From Pseudomonas kielensis (GTDB lineage: Bacteria > Pseudomonadota > Gammaproteobacteria > Pseudomonadales > Pseudomonadaceae), in contig NZ_JACMYG010000036.1 of the NCBI RefSeq assembly GCF_014236655.1, forward strand, positions 1 to 53,369: DNA of 53,369 nt, written 5' to 3'. The notes beneath the pieces are model-generated. The model ran no database searches and was not told the origin of the DNA. It saw only the letters and a program-made list of their open reading frames with translations. Position numbers and translations under genes: made by a program. Of the stretch, positions 1-8,645 are shown in pieces; the stretch's first letter is position 1; each line of letters begins with the position of its first letter.

Positions 1-1943
1 AGGTAAATTACCCGATGTCCGGCAGACAGGGCCGCCCGTGCCAACTGTGCCGCCCGGTGATGCCCACCCAAGGAGTCAAAGTTGCGCGAGGAAAAAATAA
101 CGATTTCTTCTTCGCGAAGTTTCGCAGCTGCTTCAAACAGTGCGCGGTCGAGATCAACCTGGCTCATGGACTCCGAAAACTCGATGGTCGGCAATGGCAT
201 CTGTTGCGCCAACGCCAGTTGCCGACGTCTTTTCAGAGCCGAAAGCAATGCGCGTGGGCCACCGTTCTGCAACAAGTAAGCCGCGCGCTGAAGTTTCCGA
301 GTTATATTCTGCATGCTGCCTGACATGATCATTCCTGTGGTTTTCTTTGCGCTTTCGACTGTCTGTAGCTGTGTCGTCCGGGCATCCAACTCTTGTTGTA
401 GGCTAACGGCAGTAGCCTTCAACAGGAGAAATTGCTGTTTAATTTGATGCAGTTCATGATCGAGATCATAGAATTCTTGGGTTTTCAGCGGAGAAGCAGC
501 AAGCTCGGCATTGTGTTGCAGAAGTTCTTGATGCAGCTTTCCAAGCTCCGCCATCTGCTGCTTGCTCAGCAGAAGCTCTCGGTCTAACTCAGCATTCTGC
601 TGCTGCAGCACCTGAAAGTGCAGCTCCTTTTCGCTGAGCTGACCGTCTCTCTCATGGATTTGCAGGTCGCGGTACTTCAACAGCTCGTGCGCGCGTGTAC
701 TAGCCTGCTGAATAATCCGTTTCTGCCAGATAAGATCCTGCAACCAGACAGACATCCAATCCAGATTCTGACTTGACCATCGGCTACGCCTCTCGCCGCC
801 AGCACGAGCCTGCGCCAAAGCACCGACCAGCAAATCCCTGTGGCTCAATGCCGAAACTTGCAGGTCTTGCAAAACCTGCGGATCGATACGCCAGCTCGCG
901 TCAAGGTTCGCAAGCTTGGCAATAATGAGCTCGTAGGCACTCAGAGGGCAATTCAGGTCAAGTCTCAAATTCTCTGGGACGTGCGCCATATTATGCGCCT
1001 GAGTCATCTTGTCATCGTACTCAAGGAACGCACAGGGTTTACCCAGAGCAAGTGACAAAATGCTGCCATGCAGGCGCATCGACAACACCGCGTCACATTC
1101 ATTGATGGCATTTACCGCGTCTGCGACAGCAACGTAGTCAACGATCTCACTGTGTATACGCGCATCCAGGCCGGTCGATAGTTGCTCAAGGAAAGGTCTG
1201 TCAGAGCCCGCGCGACTTTCATCCAGAGCGTTCTGAAAAGCAAACCAGACACAGCCCCAGCCAGCGGGTAAATGGCTGTTAAGCGCCGCGACCAGTTTCT
1301 CTTCCCAGTCCCGCCCTGCGTGCCACTCACGAATGATCAGAGCAAGTTTTTTCTTGTCATCAGGTGCACGAGTCGCTTGTTCATGGCAGACACGTACAAC
1401 CTCCCCTGCAGCAAACCAGCCAGGATCCGCCGCCACCAAAAGTTCACGAGTAACGCCAATCTTGCGCAGAAGCGCTGCGCTTGGTTCATCTCTGACTGAT
1501 ACAAAATCCGCAAGACTGAATACGTCTCGAACGATCTCCTGAGCATCATGGCTGGCTAGAGGTCCTACGCCATGAGCAAGGATCAGGGTCTTTACCCCAA
1601 ACTGCCGAGCCAGATAGAACGGACGTGCGTACTGGGCAATATCCAAAGCCGTTGCATCATACAGCGCACTGATGTGAAACGGATGATGGTCCTGGAAGAT
1701 CCCCCCGCCTCCCATCACAAACAGGTCGCAGTCGGCCAGCGCCGAGGCGATCTCGCCCAGGTTGTGGAAGTCAACCGCGGCGGTTCCGTAGACTTGGGCC
1801 GTATGCGCGGGGTTGAGACTGATGATCGTCAGCTCACCGCCAGCGTTTGCAACCCAATTTGCGACGGCTCCCAGGAGCAACTCATCGCCAACATTGCTGG
1901 CCCCGTACCATCCGCTGACTACGACCTTTGGTTTGTCAGTCAT
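1..1943 (-). CDS. Polysaccharide pyruvyltransferase / coiled-coil / glycosyltransferase chimera (3' end outside window)
   Basis: The reading frame is open from an ATG at 1943 to the left edge, so about 647 residues are visible and the C-terminus is missing. Residues 1 to about 370 look like a polysaccharide pyruvyl transferase (WcaK/CsaB family): an N-terminal SGWYGASNVGDE segment, a MGGGGIFQD loop near residue 72, and SMRLHGSILSLALGKP near 288. These enzymes add ketal-linked pyruvate to sugars of surface polysaccharides. Residues about 400-520 are rich in Q, E and L and read as a coiled coil. From about residue 607 a new domain begins (EEEIVIFSSRNFDSLGGHH), resembling the start of a GT-B glycosyltransferase. 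The gene lies 16 bases after wzt in an O-antigen cluster, so a role in decorating or building the exported chain is inferred. The C-terminal identity is uncertain because it is cut off. Confidence 0.75.
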   Translation of the reverse strand, partial: MTDKPKVVVSGWYGASNVGDELLLGAVANWVANAGGELTIISLNPAHTAQVYGTAAVDFHNLGEIASALADCDLFVMGGGGIFQDHHPFHISALYDATALDIAQYARPFYLARQFGVKTLILAHGVGPLASHDAQEIVRDVFSLADFVSVRDEPSAALLRKIGVTRELLVAADPGWFAAGEVVRVCHEQATRAPDDKKKLALIIREWHAGRDWEEKLVAALNSHLPAGWGCVWFAFQNALDESRAGSDRPFLEQLSTGLDARIHSEIVDYVAVADAVNAINECDAVLSMRLHGSILSLALGKPCAFLEYDDKMTQAHNMAHVPENLRLDLNCPLSAYELIIAKLANLDASWRIDPQVLQDLQVSALSHRDLLVGALAQARAGGERRSRWSSQNLDWMSVWLQDLIWQKRIIQQASTRAHELLKYRDLQIHERDGQLSEKELHFQVLQQQNAELDRELLLSKQQMAELGKLHQELLQHNAELAASPLKTQEFYDLDHELHQIKQQFLLLKATAVSLQQELDARTTQLQTVESAKKTTGMIMSGSMQNITRKLQRAAYLLQNGGPRALLSALKRRRQLALAQQMPLPTIEFSESMSQVDLDRALFEAAAKLREEEIVIFSSRNFDSLGGHHRAAQLARAALSAGHRVIY

Positions 1944-1959
1944 AACTTATCCCCTACGA

Positions 1960-3249
1960 CTAGACTGATGAAAGCGAAACAGTCGGGCATGGGGCCAACC
2001 AGCCAGAACCGCTGCGCTCCTGAGGCAATACATCAATATGCCCGGCATAAGGAAGCCGGGAATGTCGGCGATACTCACCCGTTTCGGTGCTTCCAGCTCC
2101 AATCGCCAAAACATAACGATTGCCCGAAAAAGTCGCTTTGCAAACCCAGGTAAGCTGATGATGCCCTACCGCAAGCTGACCTAACGGCACCTCCATACTC
2201 TGGGTAGTCGCACTCCAGAGCACAATATCGTCGACGCTCTTTATCTGCATGCCAAAACAAGGTAACTCAACGGCAACACCCACCCTTAGGTTCACCCGAA
2301 CCAAAAAGGTATCACCGTAGGAAAAAGTACTGCGCGCTAGCCCTGAAGCATCGAATATCTCCACCCCGACAATGGCTATTTTTTCCTCTGTTCCACCTGG
2401 CGTCTCTACAAAAGCCGTGGACTCAAGATCCTGAAGCGCCAACGCTTCATCCTGGGTTCTCTCGGCAAGCGCAATACCACCCTCTTCTTCCACCAGATCG
2501 TTGGCGTAATGCTTGACCACATCACGACACACACCATCCTCGACCAAAACTCCGCGCTTGAGGTAAATCGCCCGATCACAGTATTCAATCAGGGTATTGG
2601 TCGAGTGAGTGACCAACAGAATGGTTGTACCTTTCTTCTGCAGTTCGCGAATGCGCGTCAAACACTTCGTCTGAAATGCGGTATCCCCCACCGCTAACGC
2701 TTCGTCAACCACCAGAATATCCGGAGACGTATGGATAGCCGTCGCAAATGCCAGGCGCACGAACATACCTGAAGAGTATGTCTTTACAGGCTGCTCAATG
2801 AATTCGCCAATATCGGCAAACGCCGCAATATCAGCGAACCGTTTACGCATTTCCTCTTGGGAAATACCGGCGATACTTCCAGAAAGGAAAACATTGTCGC
2901 GCCCGGAAAACTCCGGATTGAAGCCCGCCCCCAGTTCAAGCAGAGCCGCGATTCGTCCGTGTATGTCTACTCGTCCACCGGTAGGCGTCAACGTGCCGCA
3001 GATCATTTGCAGCAGGGTGGATTTACCACAGCCATTACGGCCAATAATTCCAACTGTCTCACCTCGGCGCAGTTGAAAGGAAACGTCATGCAACGCCCAG
3101 AATTCATGCATGAAACTACTGGGCCGAAGCCCGACAGCACGTTGCAGCCTAGGAACAACAAACTGCATGAAACGGTGCGCCGGCTTATCATAAATATGAA
3201 AGCACTTGGACAACCCGGCCACGTCGATGAGGATATCGTTAGAGGACAT
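1960..3249 (-). CDS. wzt: O-antigen ABC exporter ATPase with C-terminal glycan-binding domain (Wzt)
   Basis: This is the ATP-binding subunit of an ABC-2 exporter that moves a completed O-polysaccharide across the inner membrane. Residues 1 to about 240 form the nucleotide-binding domain: Walker A GRNGCGKST near 72, signature YSSGMFVRLAFA near 160, Walker B ILVVDEALAVGD near 180. Residues about 275-429 form the extra beta-rich domain found in Wzt proteins that recognise the modified end of their own chain. The start is ambiguous: GTG (3252) and ATG (3249) are adjacent, and AAAGGA lies upstream at a better distance for the ATG. It overlaps the end of wzm by 11 bases, as expected for a coupled pair. 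The length of about 429 aa fits full-length Wzt. The family is clear; the sugar recognised cannot be read from sequence. Confidence 0.9.
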   Translation of the reverse strand: MSSNDILIDVAGLSKCFHIYDKPAHRFMQFVVPRLQRAVGLRPSSFMHEFWALHDVSFQLRRGETVGIIGRNGCGKSTLLQMICGTLTPTGGRVDIHGRIAALLELGAGFNPEFSGRDNVFLSGSIAGISQEEMRKRFADIAAFADIGEFIEQPVKTYSSGMFVRLAFATAIHTSPDILVVDEALAVGDTAFQTKCLTRIRELQKKGTTILLVTHSTNTLIEYCDRAIYLKRGVLVEDGVCRDVVKHYANDLVEEEGGIALAERTQDEALALQDLESTAFVETPGGTEEKIAIVGVEIFDASGLARSTFSYGDTFLVRVNLRVGVAVELPCFGMQIKSVDDIVLWSATTQSMEVPLGQLAVGHHQLTWVCKATFSGNRYVLAIGAGSTETGEYRRHSRLPYAGHIDVLPQERSGSGWLAPCPTVSLSSV

Positions 3250-4048
3250 CACTAAATCCTTTCCGTGTCTTGTTAAAGAACCACAAGCCCGCGCCGCAGG
3301 TTAAAATGCCAACCAAGCTGAGGATAAGCAGCGTCTGTAGATCAGGCTGACCACCGTAAATCAGGACTTGCCTAGACTGTTCAATTACCAGAGTCAACGG
3401 ATTAGCCATCATATAAGGACGAAACCGTTCAGGTATCGACTCGATTGAGTAGAACACCGGCGATAGGAACATCATTACCGCGGTAATCATCCCGACGAGT
3501 TGCGCGATGTCTCTGAAAAACACCCCCAACGCCGATACGAACCAGGACAACCCCACCAAGAACAAAACAAACGGAATCAAAATCAGCGGTAGATATATCA
3601 ACGTCCACTGCAAACCGCCCGTCAGAAACAACTGCAACCCCATCAGTACAACCAGGCCGGTAAACAAGTGGAAGAGTGCAGCCCCTATTATTGTCCAAGG
3701 CAATATTTCCAGAGGAAAAATGACTTTTTTAACATAGTTGCTGTTTGCCACAATCAACGTCGCAGACTTACCCAGACACTCGGCGAACAGGCCATGCATC
3801 AACATCCCGACAAAAAGCAGAATGGTGTAATCCTGGCTCTCAGTGGCCACTCCTCCCCATCGCGCCTTGAAGACCGTACCGAACACAAAACTGTATACCA
3901 TCAACATCGCGAGCGGATTGATGAACGACCAGATTATCCCTAGGAATGAACCGCTGTAACGAAGGCTGATTTCGCGCCGGACAAGCTGCCAGATAAGCTC
4001 GCGGCTCTTGATGAAGCTCCGAGCACCGAATGCAAGAGTTCTAATCAT
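3239..4048 (-). CDS. wzm: O-antigen ABC exporter membrane subunit (Wzm)
   Basis: A 269-residue ABC-2 family permease partnered with the downstream Wzt. The N-terminus LIWQLVRREISLRYSGSFLGIIWSFINPLAMLMVYSFVFGTVF is the classic start of Wzm/KpsM/TagG permeases, with an amphipathic segment before the first membrane span. Five to six hydrophobic spans follow, ending with a short basic tail. The motif VFYSIESIPERFRPYMMANPLTLVIEQSRQVL near 190-225 is typical of the last periplasmic loop. The complex spans the inner membrane. An oddity: the sequence just before the ATG reads CCTCCTC on the coding strand, which is anti-Shine-Dalgarno in sense, so there is no obvious ribosome-binding site. The upstream glycosyltransferase gene ends 31 bases earlier, so translation may rely on the preceding gene. 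Confidence 0.92.
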   Translation of the reverse strand: MIRTLAFGARSFIKSRELIWQLVRREISLRYSGSFLGIIWSFINPLAMLMVYSFVFGTVFKARWGGVATESQDYTILLFVGMLMHGLFAECLGKSATLIVANSNYVKKVIFPLEILPWTIIGAALFHLFTGLVVLMGLQLFLTGGLQWTLIYLPLILIPFVLFLVGLSWFVSALGVFFRDIAQLVGMITAVMMFLSPVFYSIESIPERFRPYMMANPLTLVIEQSRQVLIYGGQPDLQTLLILSLVGILTCGAGLWFFNKTRKGFSDVL

Positions 4049-4079
4049 GAGGAGGTTTCATCTCAATTCGGGTGCTGGC

Positions 4080-5336
4080 TCAAACCGACGCCAGCAGCTT
4101 ATGATAAATCCGATCTTTTTCATTAATGCAGTTCTGCAAGTTGTACTTCTCATTAAGAAGTTGCTTACAAGCACTTGACAACTGAGCACGTCGCACCGGG
4201 TCGGCGGCCAGTTGAAGAATAGCATCAGCGAACGCCTGAGCTTCGTCACGAACCACTATATCGAGGCCGTCAGTGGCCCCCAGCCCTTCGCACCCTTTAC
4301 TGGTACTTAGAACAGGAATGCCATTACTCATTGCTTCAAGAATTTTCACCCGCACTCCACCACCCGACAACAGGGGAACAAACAGCAGGTGCGAGCTAGC
4401 AAGCATATCGTCCAGGGAGTCGACAAAACCGTGCACAAATATATTTTGACCGTCGTCGATCGCCTTCAATTCGTCCGGAGGGCCAGCGCCGAGAAAGTGC
4501 AATCGAATATTCAAAGCTGCTAGCTTATCGACGATTAACGGCAGAATACTTCTGACAAACCAAAGTACCCCTTCAGCATTCGGGTGCCACCAGAAGCCGC
4601 CCATCCAGAGCAGGTTTACGCAGTCATCGGGTTTATCTGAATAGTTGACGCCTTTCACGGGCAGGCAAAGGGGAATATAGCTTTTATCCACCCCTGCGCC
4701 GACCCGCTCCATGTCGCTCATGGAAATAAACGTCATCGCATCAAACTTCCATTTGTTCTCCGACTCAACTTGATGGGCGTTACGTCGACTGGCCCTGGCT
4801 ACACATTCAACTGCAGCTTTTTTCCAGCCGGTCAAATGCTGCGGAATCCAGAAAGGAAAAATATCGGACTCAATATTGTGACTGACCAATAACGCAGGAA
4901 CTTGCGGGATGAACTTCTTGAAAAAAGCCAGGTGACTTGAATGAATCTCCATCGCCTGGATATTGTATTTCTTGACAATTTCGCGGGCATTTTTTACAGC
5001 ACTGTGGCTGTAATAACTGGCGTCCATAAAAGGCAAACCGTGATACAGGTGCATCAGGCTGTGAGCAATCCGGCCAACAGTTCCCTTCTGAGAAGGCATC
5101 TGCGCCCGCGGCTCTACATGCACACTACGAAAGTAACGATCATAGAGGCTCTGATGCCGCTTGATGTGCGCAATCTCATCCGGGCCACCGATGGTATATA
5201 AATGCAGATCATACTTTTCGGCGAGCGGTAGAAGCGTATTGCAGATATAGATAGGCGCGCCAGAATTAGCGGGCAGAGGTGGAGAAAGCGTGAAAACAAG
5301 AAGGCTTTTCTTAACTAGATTTAGCATGGGACTCAT
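4080..5336 (-). CDS. Glycosyltransferase family 4 (GT-B fold)
   Basis: A 418-residue retaining glycosyltransferase, predicted to add a sugar to the growing O-antigen on the cytoplasmic face of the inner membrane. The N-terminal domain opens with LLVFTLSPPLPANSGAPIY, where the glycine-bearing loop contacts the acceptor. The C-terminal nucleotide-sugar domain shows LLWMGGFWWHPNAEGVLWF (near 245), a GAGPPDEL loop and the donor-site motif GGGVRVKILEAMSNGIPVLSTSKGCEGL (near 335-365) with the conserved glutamates. Donor and linkage cannot be inferred. The start at 5336 overlaps the previous gene's end by 26 bases; an ATG at 5327 is an alternative. The local sequence is more A/T-rich than the core genes, which fits an exchangeable O-antigen locus. 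Confidence 0.88.
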   Translation of the reverse strand: MSPMLNLVKKSLLVFTLSPPLPANSGAPIYICNTLLPLAEKYDLHLYTIGGPDEIAHIKRHQSLYDRYFRSVHVEPRAQMPSQKGTVGRIAHSLMHLYHGLPFMDASYYSHSAVKNAREIVKKYNIQAMEIHSSHLAFFKKFIPQVPALLVSHNIESDIFPFWIPQHLTGWKKAAVECVARASRRNAHQVESENKWKFDAMTFISMSDMERVGAGVDKSYIPLCLPVKGVNYSDKPDDCVNLLWMGGFWWHPNAEGVLWFVRSILPLIVDKLAALNIRLHFLGAGPPDELKAIDDGQNIFVHGFVDSLDDMLASSHLLFVPLLSGGGVRVKILEAMSNGIPVLSTSKGCEGLGATDGLDIVVRDEAQAFADAILQLAADPVRRAQLSSACKQLLNEKYNLQNCINEKDRIYHKLLASV

Positions 5337-5940
5337 CGAAGATATCTGTGTCGAAGAAAGGAGAGAAATTAGTCACATAGGTCAGATCGCGGTTGCGCTG
5401 ACCAATCACTCGGGCCGGCACTCCCCCCACCACCGCATAGTCAGGTACCGAACGGGTTACCACAGCCCCGGCAGCGACGACTGCTCCTTCGCCTACAACG
5501 ACTCCAGGTAAAATCATAGCCCTTGCACCGATCCAGGCATGGTCTTGAATAACAACCGGCGCGCCAATCGCGGAAAAGTTCGGGTCATTATGATCATGGT
5601 GCAGGCTCAAGAGGCACGCCTGGAACGACACATTCACATTGTTACCAATGTACACGCCAGCTCTGCCATCCAGATATATATCGCGATTGATGACGCAATT
5701 GTCACCAATTGCGACCTGGCAGCGGCTATGGTAGCCCGTAAGGAAAATCCTCATACTTAGATGGGTGTCATTCCCAATCGACACCCCCATAATCCGCCGA
5801 TAATAGGCTTTTCGCACTGACTCGATCGGCATCTTCGCAATTATATTATTTGCAATATAATATTTTGCCGCTGCCAGCATAAAGTAGATGCTGGATTTCA
5901 GTAGCGCCTGCTTGAGCCTGATCTTCAACTTACCTGCCAT
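5311..5940 (-). CDS. Left-handed beta-helix acyltransferase (WbbJ/MaaT-like)
   Basis: A 209-residue member of the hexapeptide-repeat transferase family, which usually O- or N-acetylates sugars using acetyl-CoA as trimers. The repeats are visible from about residue 60 (isoleucine/valine every sixth position), with the tail IGARAMILPGVVVGEGAVVAAGAVV followed by VPDYAVVGGVPARVIG near 155-185, the usual closing motif of the helix. A histidine-rich loop (LSLHHDHNDPNF, near 112-123) carries the likely catalytic histidine. The first 40 residues are hydrophobic and basic and may touch the membrane. It is the first gene after a 181-base leader with a JUMPstart-like motif and overlaps the next glycosyltransferase. 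O-antigen acetylation is the likely role; the exact acceptor is unknown. Confidence 0.85.
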   Translation of the reverse strand: MAGKLKIRLKQALLKSSIYFMLAAAKYYIANNIIAKMPIESVRKAYYRRIMGVSIGNDTHLSMRIFLTGYHSRCQVAIGDNCVINRDIYLDGRAGVYIGNNVNVSFQACLLSLHHDHNDPNFSAIGAPVVIQDHAWIGARAMILPGVVVGEGAVVAAGAVVTRSVPDYAVVGGVPARVIGQRNRDLTYVTNFSPFFDTDIFDESHAKSS

Positions 5941-6009
5941 ATTCTGTCCCGAAGTGAGGCGCAGTCAGCGCCTTGTGTATTCAACCTCTTCCATCAGAGC
6001 CGTTGGAGG

Positions 6010-6048
6010 CAACGATTCACCCAACCCTGGGATGACAGCTACCCGTCT
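6010..6048 (-). promoter_or_regulatory. JUMPstart-like leader element inside the O-antigen cluster
   Basis: On the minus strand the leader before the acetyltransferase gene reads GGTAGCTGT, four bases, then CCAGGG. This matches the central part of the enterobacterial JUMPstart element with the same four-base spacing. The following ops half (GGCGGTAGC type) is not conserved. JUMPstart/ops elements recruit RfaH-type antiterminators to long polysaccharide operons. Function here is an inference from resemblance and position only. Confidence 0.35.
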
Positions 6049-6121
6049 GAAATGGGCGCGCAGTGTAATCCAATATCCGCACAGGTGGTATTGGCTTCCC
6101 GCTCCGCCAACGGCATCGGCT

Positions 6122-7087
6122 TCACAAGCGGTTGACTAGAACGGCCGCAATCAAAACCACGTTCTCGGCGGTAGATTGCCGATAGATCCCTGCACGTTTA
6201 AAGCAAATCAGCCTCATCGGAAGCGCGGCGACTCGAGCTTTTCGGAACATGTCAAGCCGTTTCAAGTGTTCAACCGTCAATTCCTGTCGAAAACACTCCA
6301 AAGCAGCTAAATTAGCCGTAGTCCAAGCGCGAAACGTTCCATCAAACATCTTTTTAAGTCGCGATAAGCGTTCACTTAAACGCCGATTAGAACCCATCAA
6401 ATTATTGGCATGCTGCCTGTAATCAACTTGCGGAGTCGGATCATAGTGAACTCTGCCACCACTACCGCTGACCAGCAAATAAGCCCACCAGTCATGCGAA
6501 ACGATCGACAATGTCACGGGCGTTCGACTCACCAGCTGTCTGGCTGGCGAGTTGAGCACCATGGTGTTACCTCCTGCAATGCTCTGAACCAAAGCGCTCT
6601 CAAAGCAGGGCCGGCCAGGAAACAGCGGCGAATACCCCATCTCGACGCCGTTCTCATCAACTAGGCGAGTGCGCGAACAGTAGAGTGCCGGTACCAGTTC
6701 TCCCTCATCCAAACAACGCACTGCAGTGGAAATTTTTTCCTTGGCCCAGATATCATCCTGGTCACAGAAGGCAAAATAACTTGCCTGTATCTCTTCACGC
6801 CGAACCAGCGACATGAAATTTGCCGCAAACCCCCGACCAGGACCACGATAGATACTCAAGCGATCAGTACCCAATCGCTCACGGTAGGACTCAAGAATCT
6901 CTAAAGTCCTATCTGTGGATCCATCGTCCGAAGCATGAATTTCCCAGTTTTGATACTCCTGAGAGACCAGCGACTCCAATTGAGCCGCCAGGTACTTTTC
7001 GCCGTTATACGTTGACAACAAAATAGCAACACGACCAACAGCCCGGCTATCGTAACCACTATCAGCAATAGATAAAAAATCAGGCAT
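6122..7087 (-). CDS. Glycosyltransferase family 2 (rhamnosyltransferase-like)
   Basis: A roughly 321-residue GT-A fold inverting glycosyltransferase. The domain starts with VAILLSTYNGEKYLAAQLESL near residue 20, then ASDDGSTDRTLEIL near 55, and a metal-binding CDQDDIWAKEKI near 105, a combination common in RfbF/WbbL-type rhamnosyltransferases. This fits the rml genes upstream, which make dTDP-deoxysugars, but donor specificity is inferred. The frame extends to a TTG at 7102; I prefer the ATG at 7087, although neither has a convincing Shine-Dalgarno sequence. It follows manC by 97 bases and precedes a 181-base non-coding leader, so it may end a first transcription unit. Confidence 0.87.
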   Translation of the reverse strand: MPDFLSIADSGYDSRAVGRVAILLSTYNGEKYLAAQLESLVSQEYQNWEIHASDDGSTDRTLEILESYRERLGTDRLSIYRGPGRGFAANFMSLVRREEIQASYFAFCDQDDIWAKEKISTAVRCLDEGELVPALYCSRTRLVDENGVEMGYSPLFPGRPCFESALVQSIAGGNTMVLNSPARQLVSRTPVTLSIVSHDWWAYLLVSGSGGRVHYDPTPQVDYRQHANNLMGSNRRLSERLSRLKKMFDGTFRAWTTANLAALECFRQELTVEHLKRLDMFRKARVAALPMRLICFKRAGIYRQSTAENVVLIAAVLVNRL

Positions 7088-7184
7088 TGGATAGACAACC
7101 AAAAGCTATATTAAGATTGCAGAGTTTGACTAGACATGACTCACACCCAACTCGCAATTAACGCTATCAAACTGAATATTGAAC

Positions 7185-8645
7185 TCAAGACTTAGCAGTG
7201 ACCAAAGTATCTACCCGCCCATAATTATCTTCAAAGCGAACAATATCATCCTCACCTAGATAATCTCCGCTCTGTACCTCAATCATTACCAGGTCGATTA
7301 CCCCCGGATTCTGCAAACGATGCTTATGGCCGGCACGAATAAATGTTGATTCGTTGGTATTAAGCATCAACTCTTGCTGATCATTCACAACCACAGCCAT
7401 GCCACTCACCACAATCCAATGCTCACTTCGGTGGTGGTGCATTTGCAGGGAAAGGGAAGCCTTCGGCTTGACCACAATACGCTTGATTTTGAAGCGCTCA
7501 CCGCTCTCCAGCGTTGTATAAGTACCCCACGGACGATGTACCGTTCGGTGCAGCAAGTGCGCCGTATGGCCACTGGCCTTGAGCTGGCCAACAATGTGCT
7601 TCACATCCTGCGCATGGTCTTTATGCGCGATCATCAAGGCATCTGGAGTGTCAATGACCAGCAGGTCCTCAACCCCAACCAAGGCAGTGAGTCGACCCTC
7701 ACTGTTTACATAGTTGTTGCGCGAACCATGAGATAACACTTCACCTTCGAAACGGTTGCCATCGGCATCGGGGCTGGTCAGCTCAGCCACTGCGTTCCAC
7801 GAGCCGATATCACTCCAACCGATATCACAGGGAATAGTCGCAACCTTGTTAGAGCGCTCCATCAACGCGTAATCAATGGAGATATCAGGAACCTGGGCAA
7901 ATGCATTAGCGTCGAGGGTCAGGCAACGATACTTTTCAGACGAAGTGACTCGCGATTTTTCAATAGTCTTGATAACCGCTTCAACTACGTCCGGAGCATG
8001 CTTGCGCAGCTCCTCGAGGACAGTGCCGACCCGGAAGCAGAACATCCCGGAGTTCCAATAGTAATTGCCAGCACTTACATAACCTTGAGCGGTTTCAAGA
8101 TCTGGTTTTTCGACAAAACGCGCCACTTTCAAGCCGCCATTCAGCGGAGCATTCTTTTGCGCCTCGATGTAACCAAACCCTGTTTCAGGGTAGGTAGGTT
8201 GAATGCCAAAAGTCACCAACCAGCCTTCGGAAGCTAGCGCTACGGCACCGGATACCGCCGCGGCAAAGGCCTTTTCATCCTTGATCAGATGGTCGGCAGC
8301 CAGCACCAACATATGGACATCAGGACCATGGGTGGCTTCCAACTGCAGAGCAGCCGCGGCCACAGCTGCAGCCGTGTTACGCCCGAAAGGCTCGAGAATG
8401 AAACCTTGTGAGTGCTTGGCGGCATCAACAGCGCCATACTCGTCTTCAGTCTTGAAGAGCAGCTCACGGTTAGTCACTGTCAGAACTTCTACAACGCCCT
8501 CCAACCGCGAAGCGCGCAGGAAGGTTTTCTGGATCAGATTCTGGCCACCCGGCAGATCCATGAACGGCTTGGGGTGCGCCTCTCGAGAAACAGGCCACAA
8601 CCGGCTGCCCACACCGCCAGACAAAATTACGGGAATCAGTTCCAT
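7185..8645 (-). CDS. manC: Mannose-1-phosphate guanylyltransferase / mannose-6-phosphate isomerase
   Basis: A bifunctional 486-residue enzyme of the AlgA/ManC/WbpW type that isomerises fructose-6-phosphate to mannose-6-phosphate and makes GDP-mannose from mannose-1-phosphate. The N-terminal nucleotidyltransferase has PVILSGGVGSRLWPVSREAHPKPF (usually GGSGSRLWP, so one Ser to Val change) and FVEKPD near 173. The C-terminal type II isomerase cupin has RPWGTYTTLESGERFKIKRI and QMHHHRSEHWIVV with the metal-binding histidines. The ATG at 8645 is chosen because AAGGAGG lies six bases upstream; an in-frame TTG at 8651 would abut that site. GDP-mannose may feed mannose or GDP-rhamnose residues of the polymer, or alginate. 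Other ManC/AlgA copies probably exist elsewhere in the genome. Confidence 0.93.
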   Translation of the reverse strand: MELIPVILSGGVGSRLWPVSREAHPKPFMDLPGGQNLIQKTFLRASRLEGVVEVLTVTNRELLFKTEDEYGAVDAAKHSQGFILEPFGRNTAAAVAAAALQLEATHGPDVHMLVLAADHLIKDEKAFAAAVSGAVALASEGWLVTFGIQPTYPETGFGYIEAQKNAPLNGGLKVARFVEKPDLETAQGYVSAGNYYWNSGMFCFRVGTVLEELRKHAPDVVEAVIKTIEKSRVTSSEKYRCLTLDANAFAQVPDISIDYALMERSNKVATIPCDIGWSDIGSWNAVAELTSPDADGNRFEGEVLSHGSRNNYVNSEGRLTALVGVEDLLVIDTPDALMIAHKDHAQDVKHIVGQLKASGHTAHLLHRTVHRPWGTYTTLESGERFKIKRIVVKPKASLSLQMHHHRSEHWIVVSGMAVVVNDQQELMLNTNESTFIRAGHKHRLQNPGVIDLVMIEVQSGDYLGEDDIVRFEDNYGRVDTLVTAKS

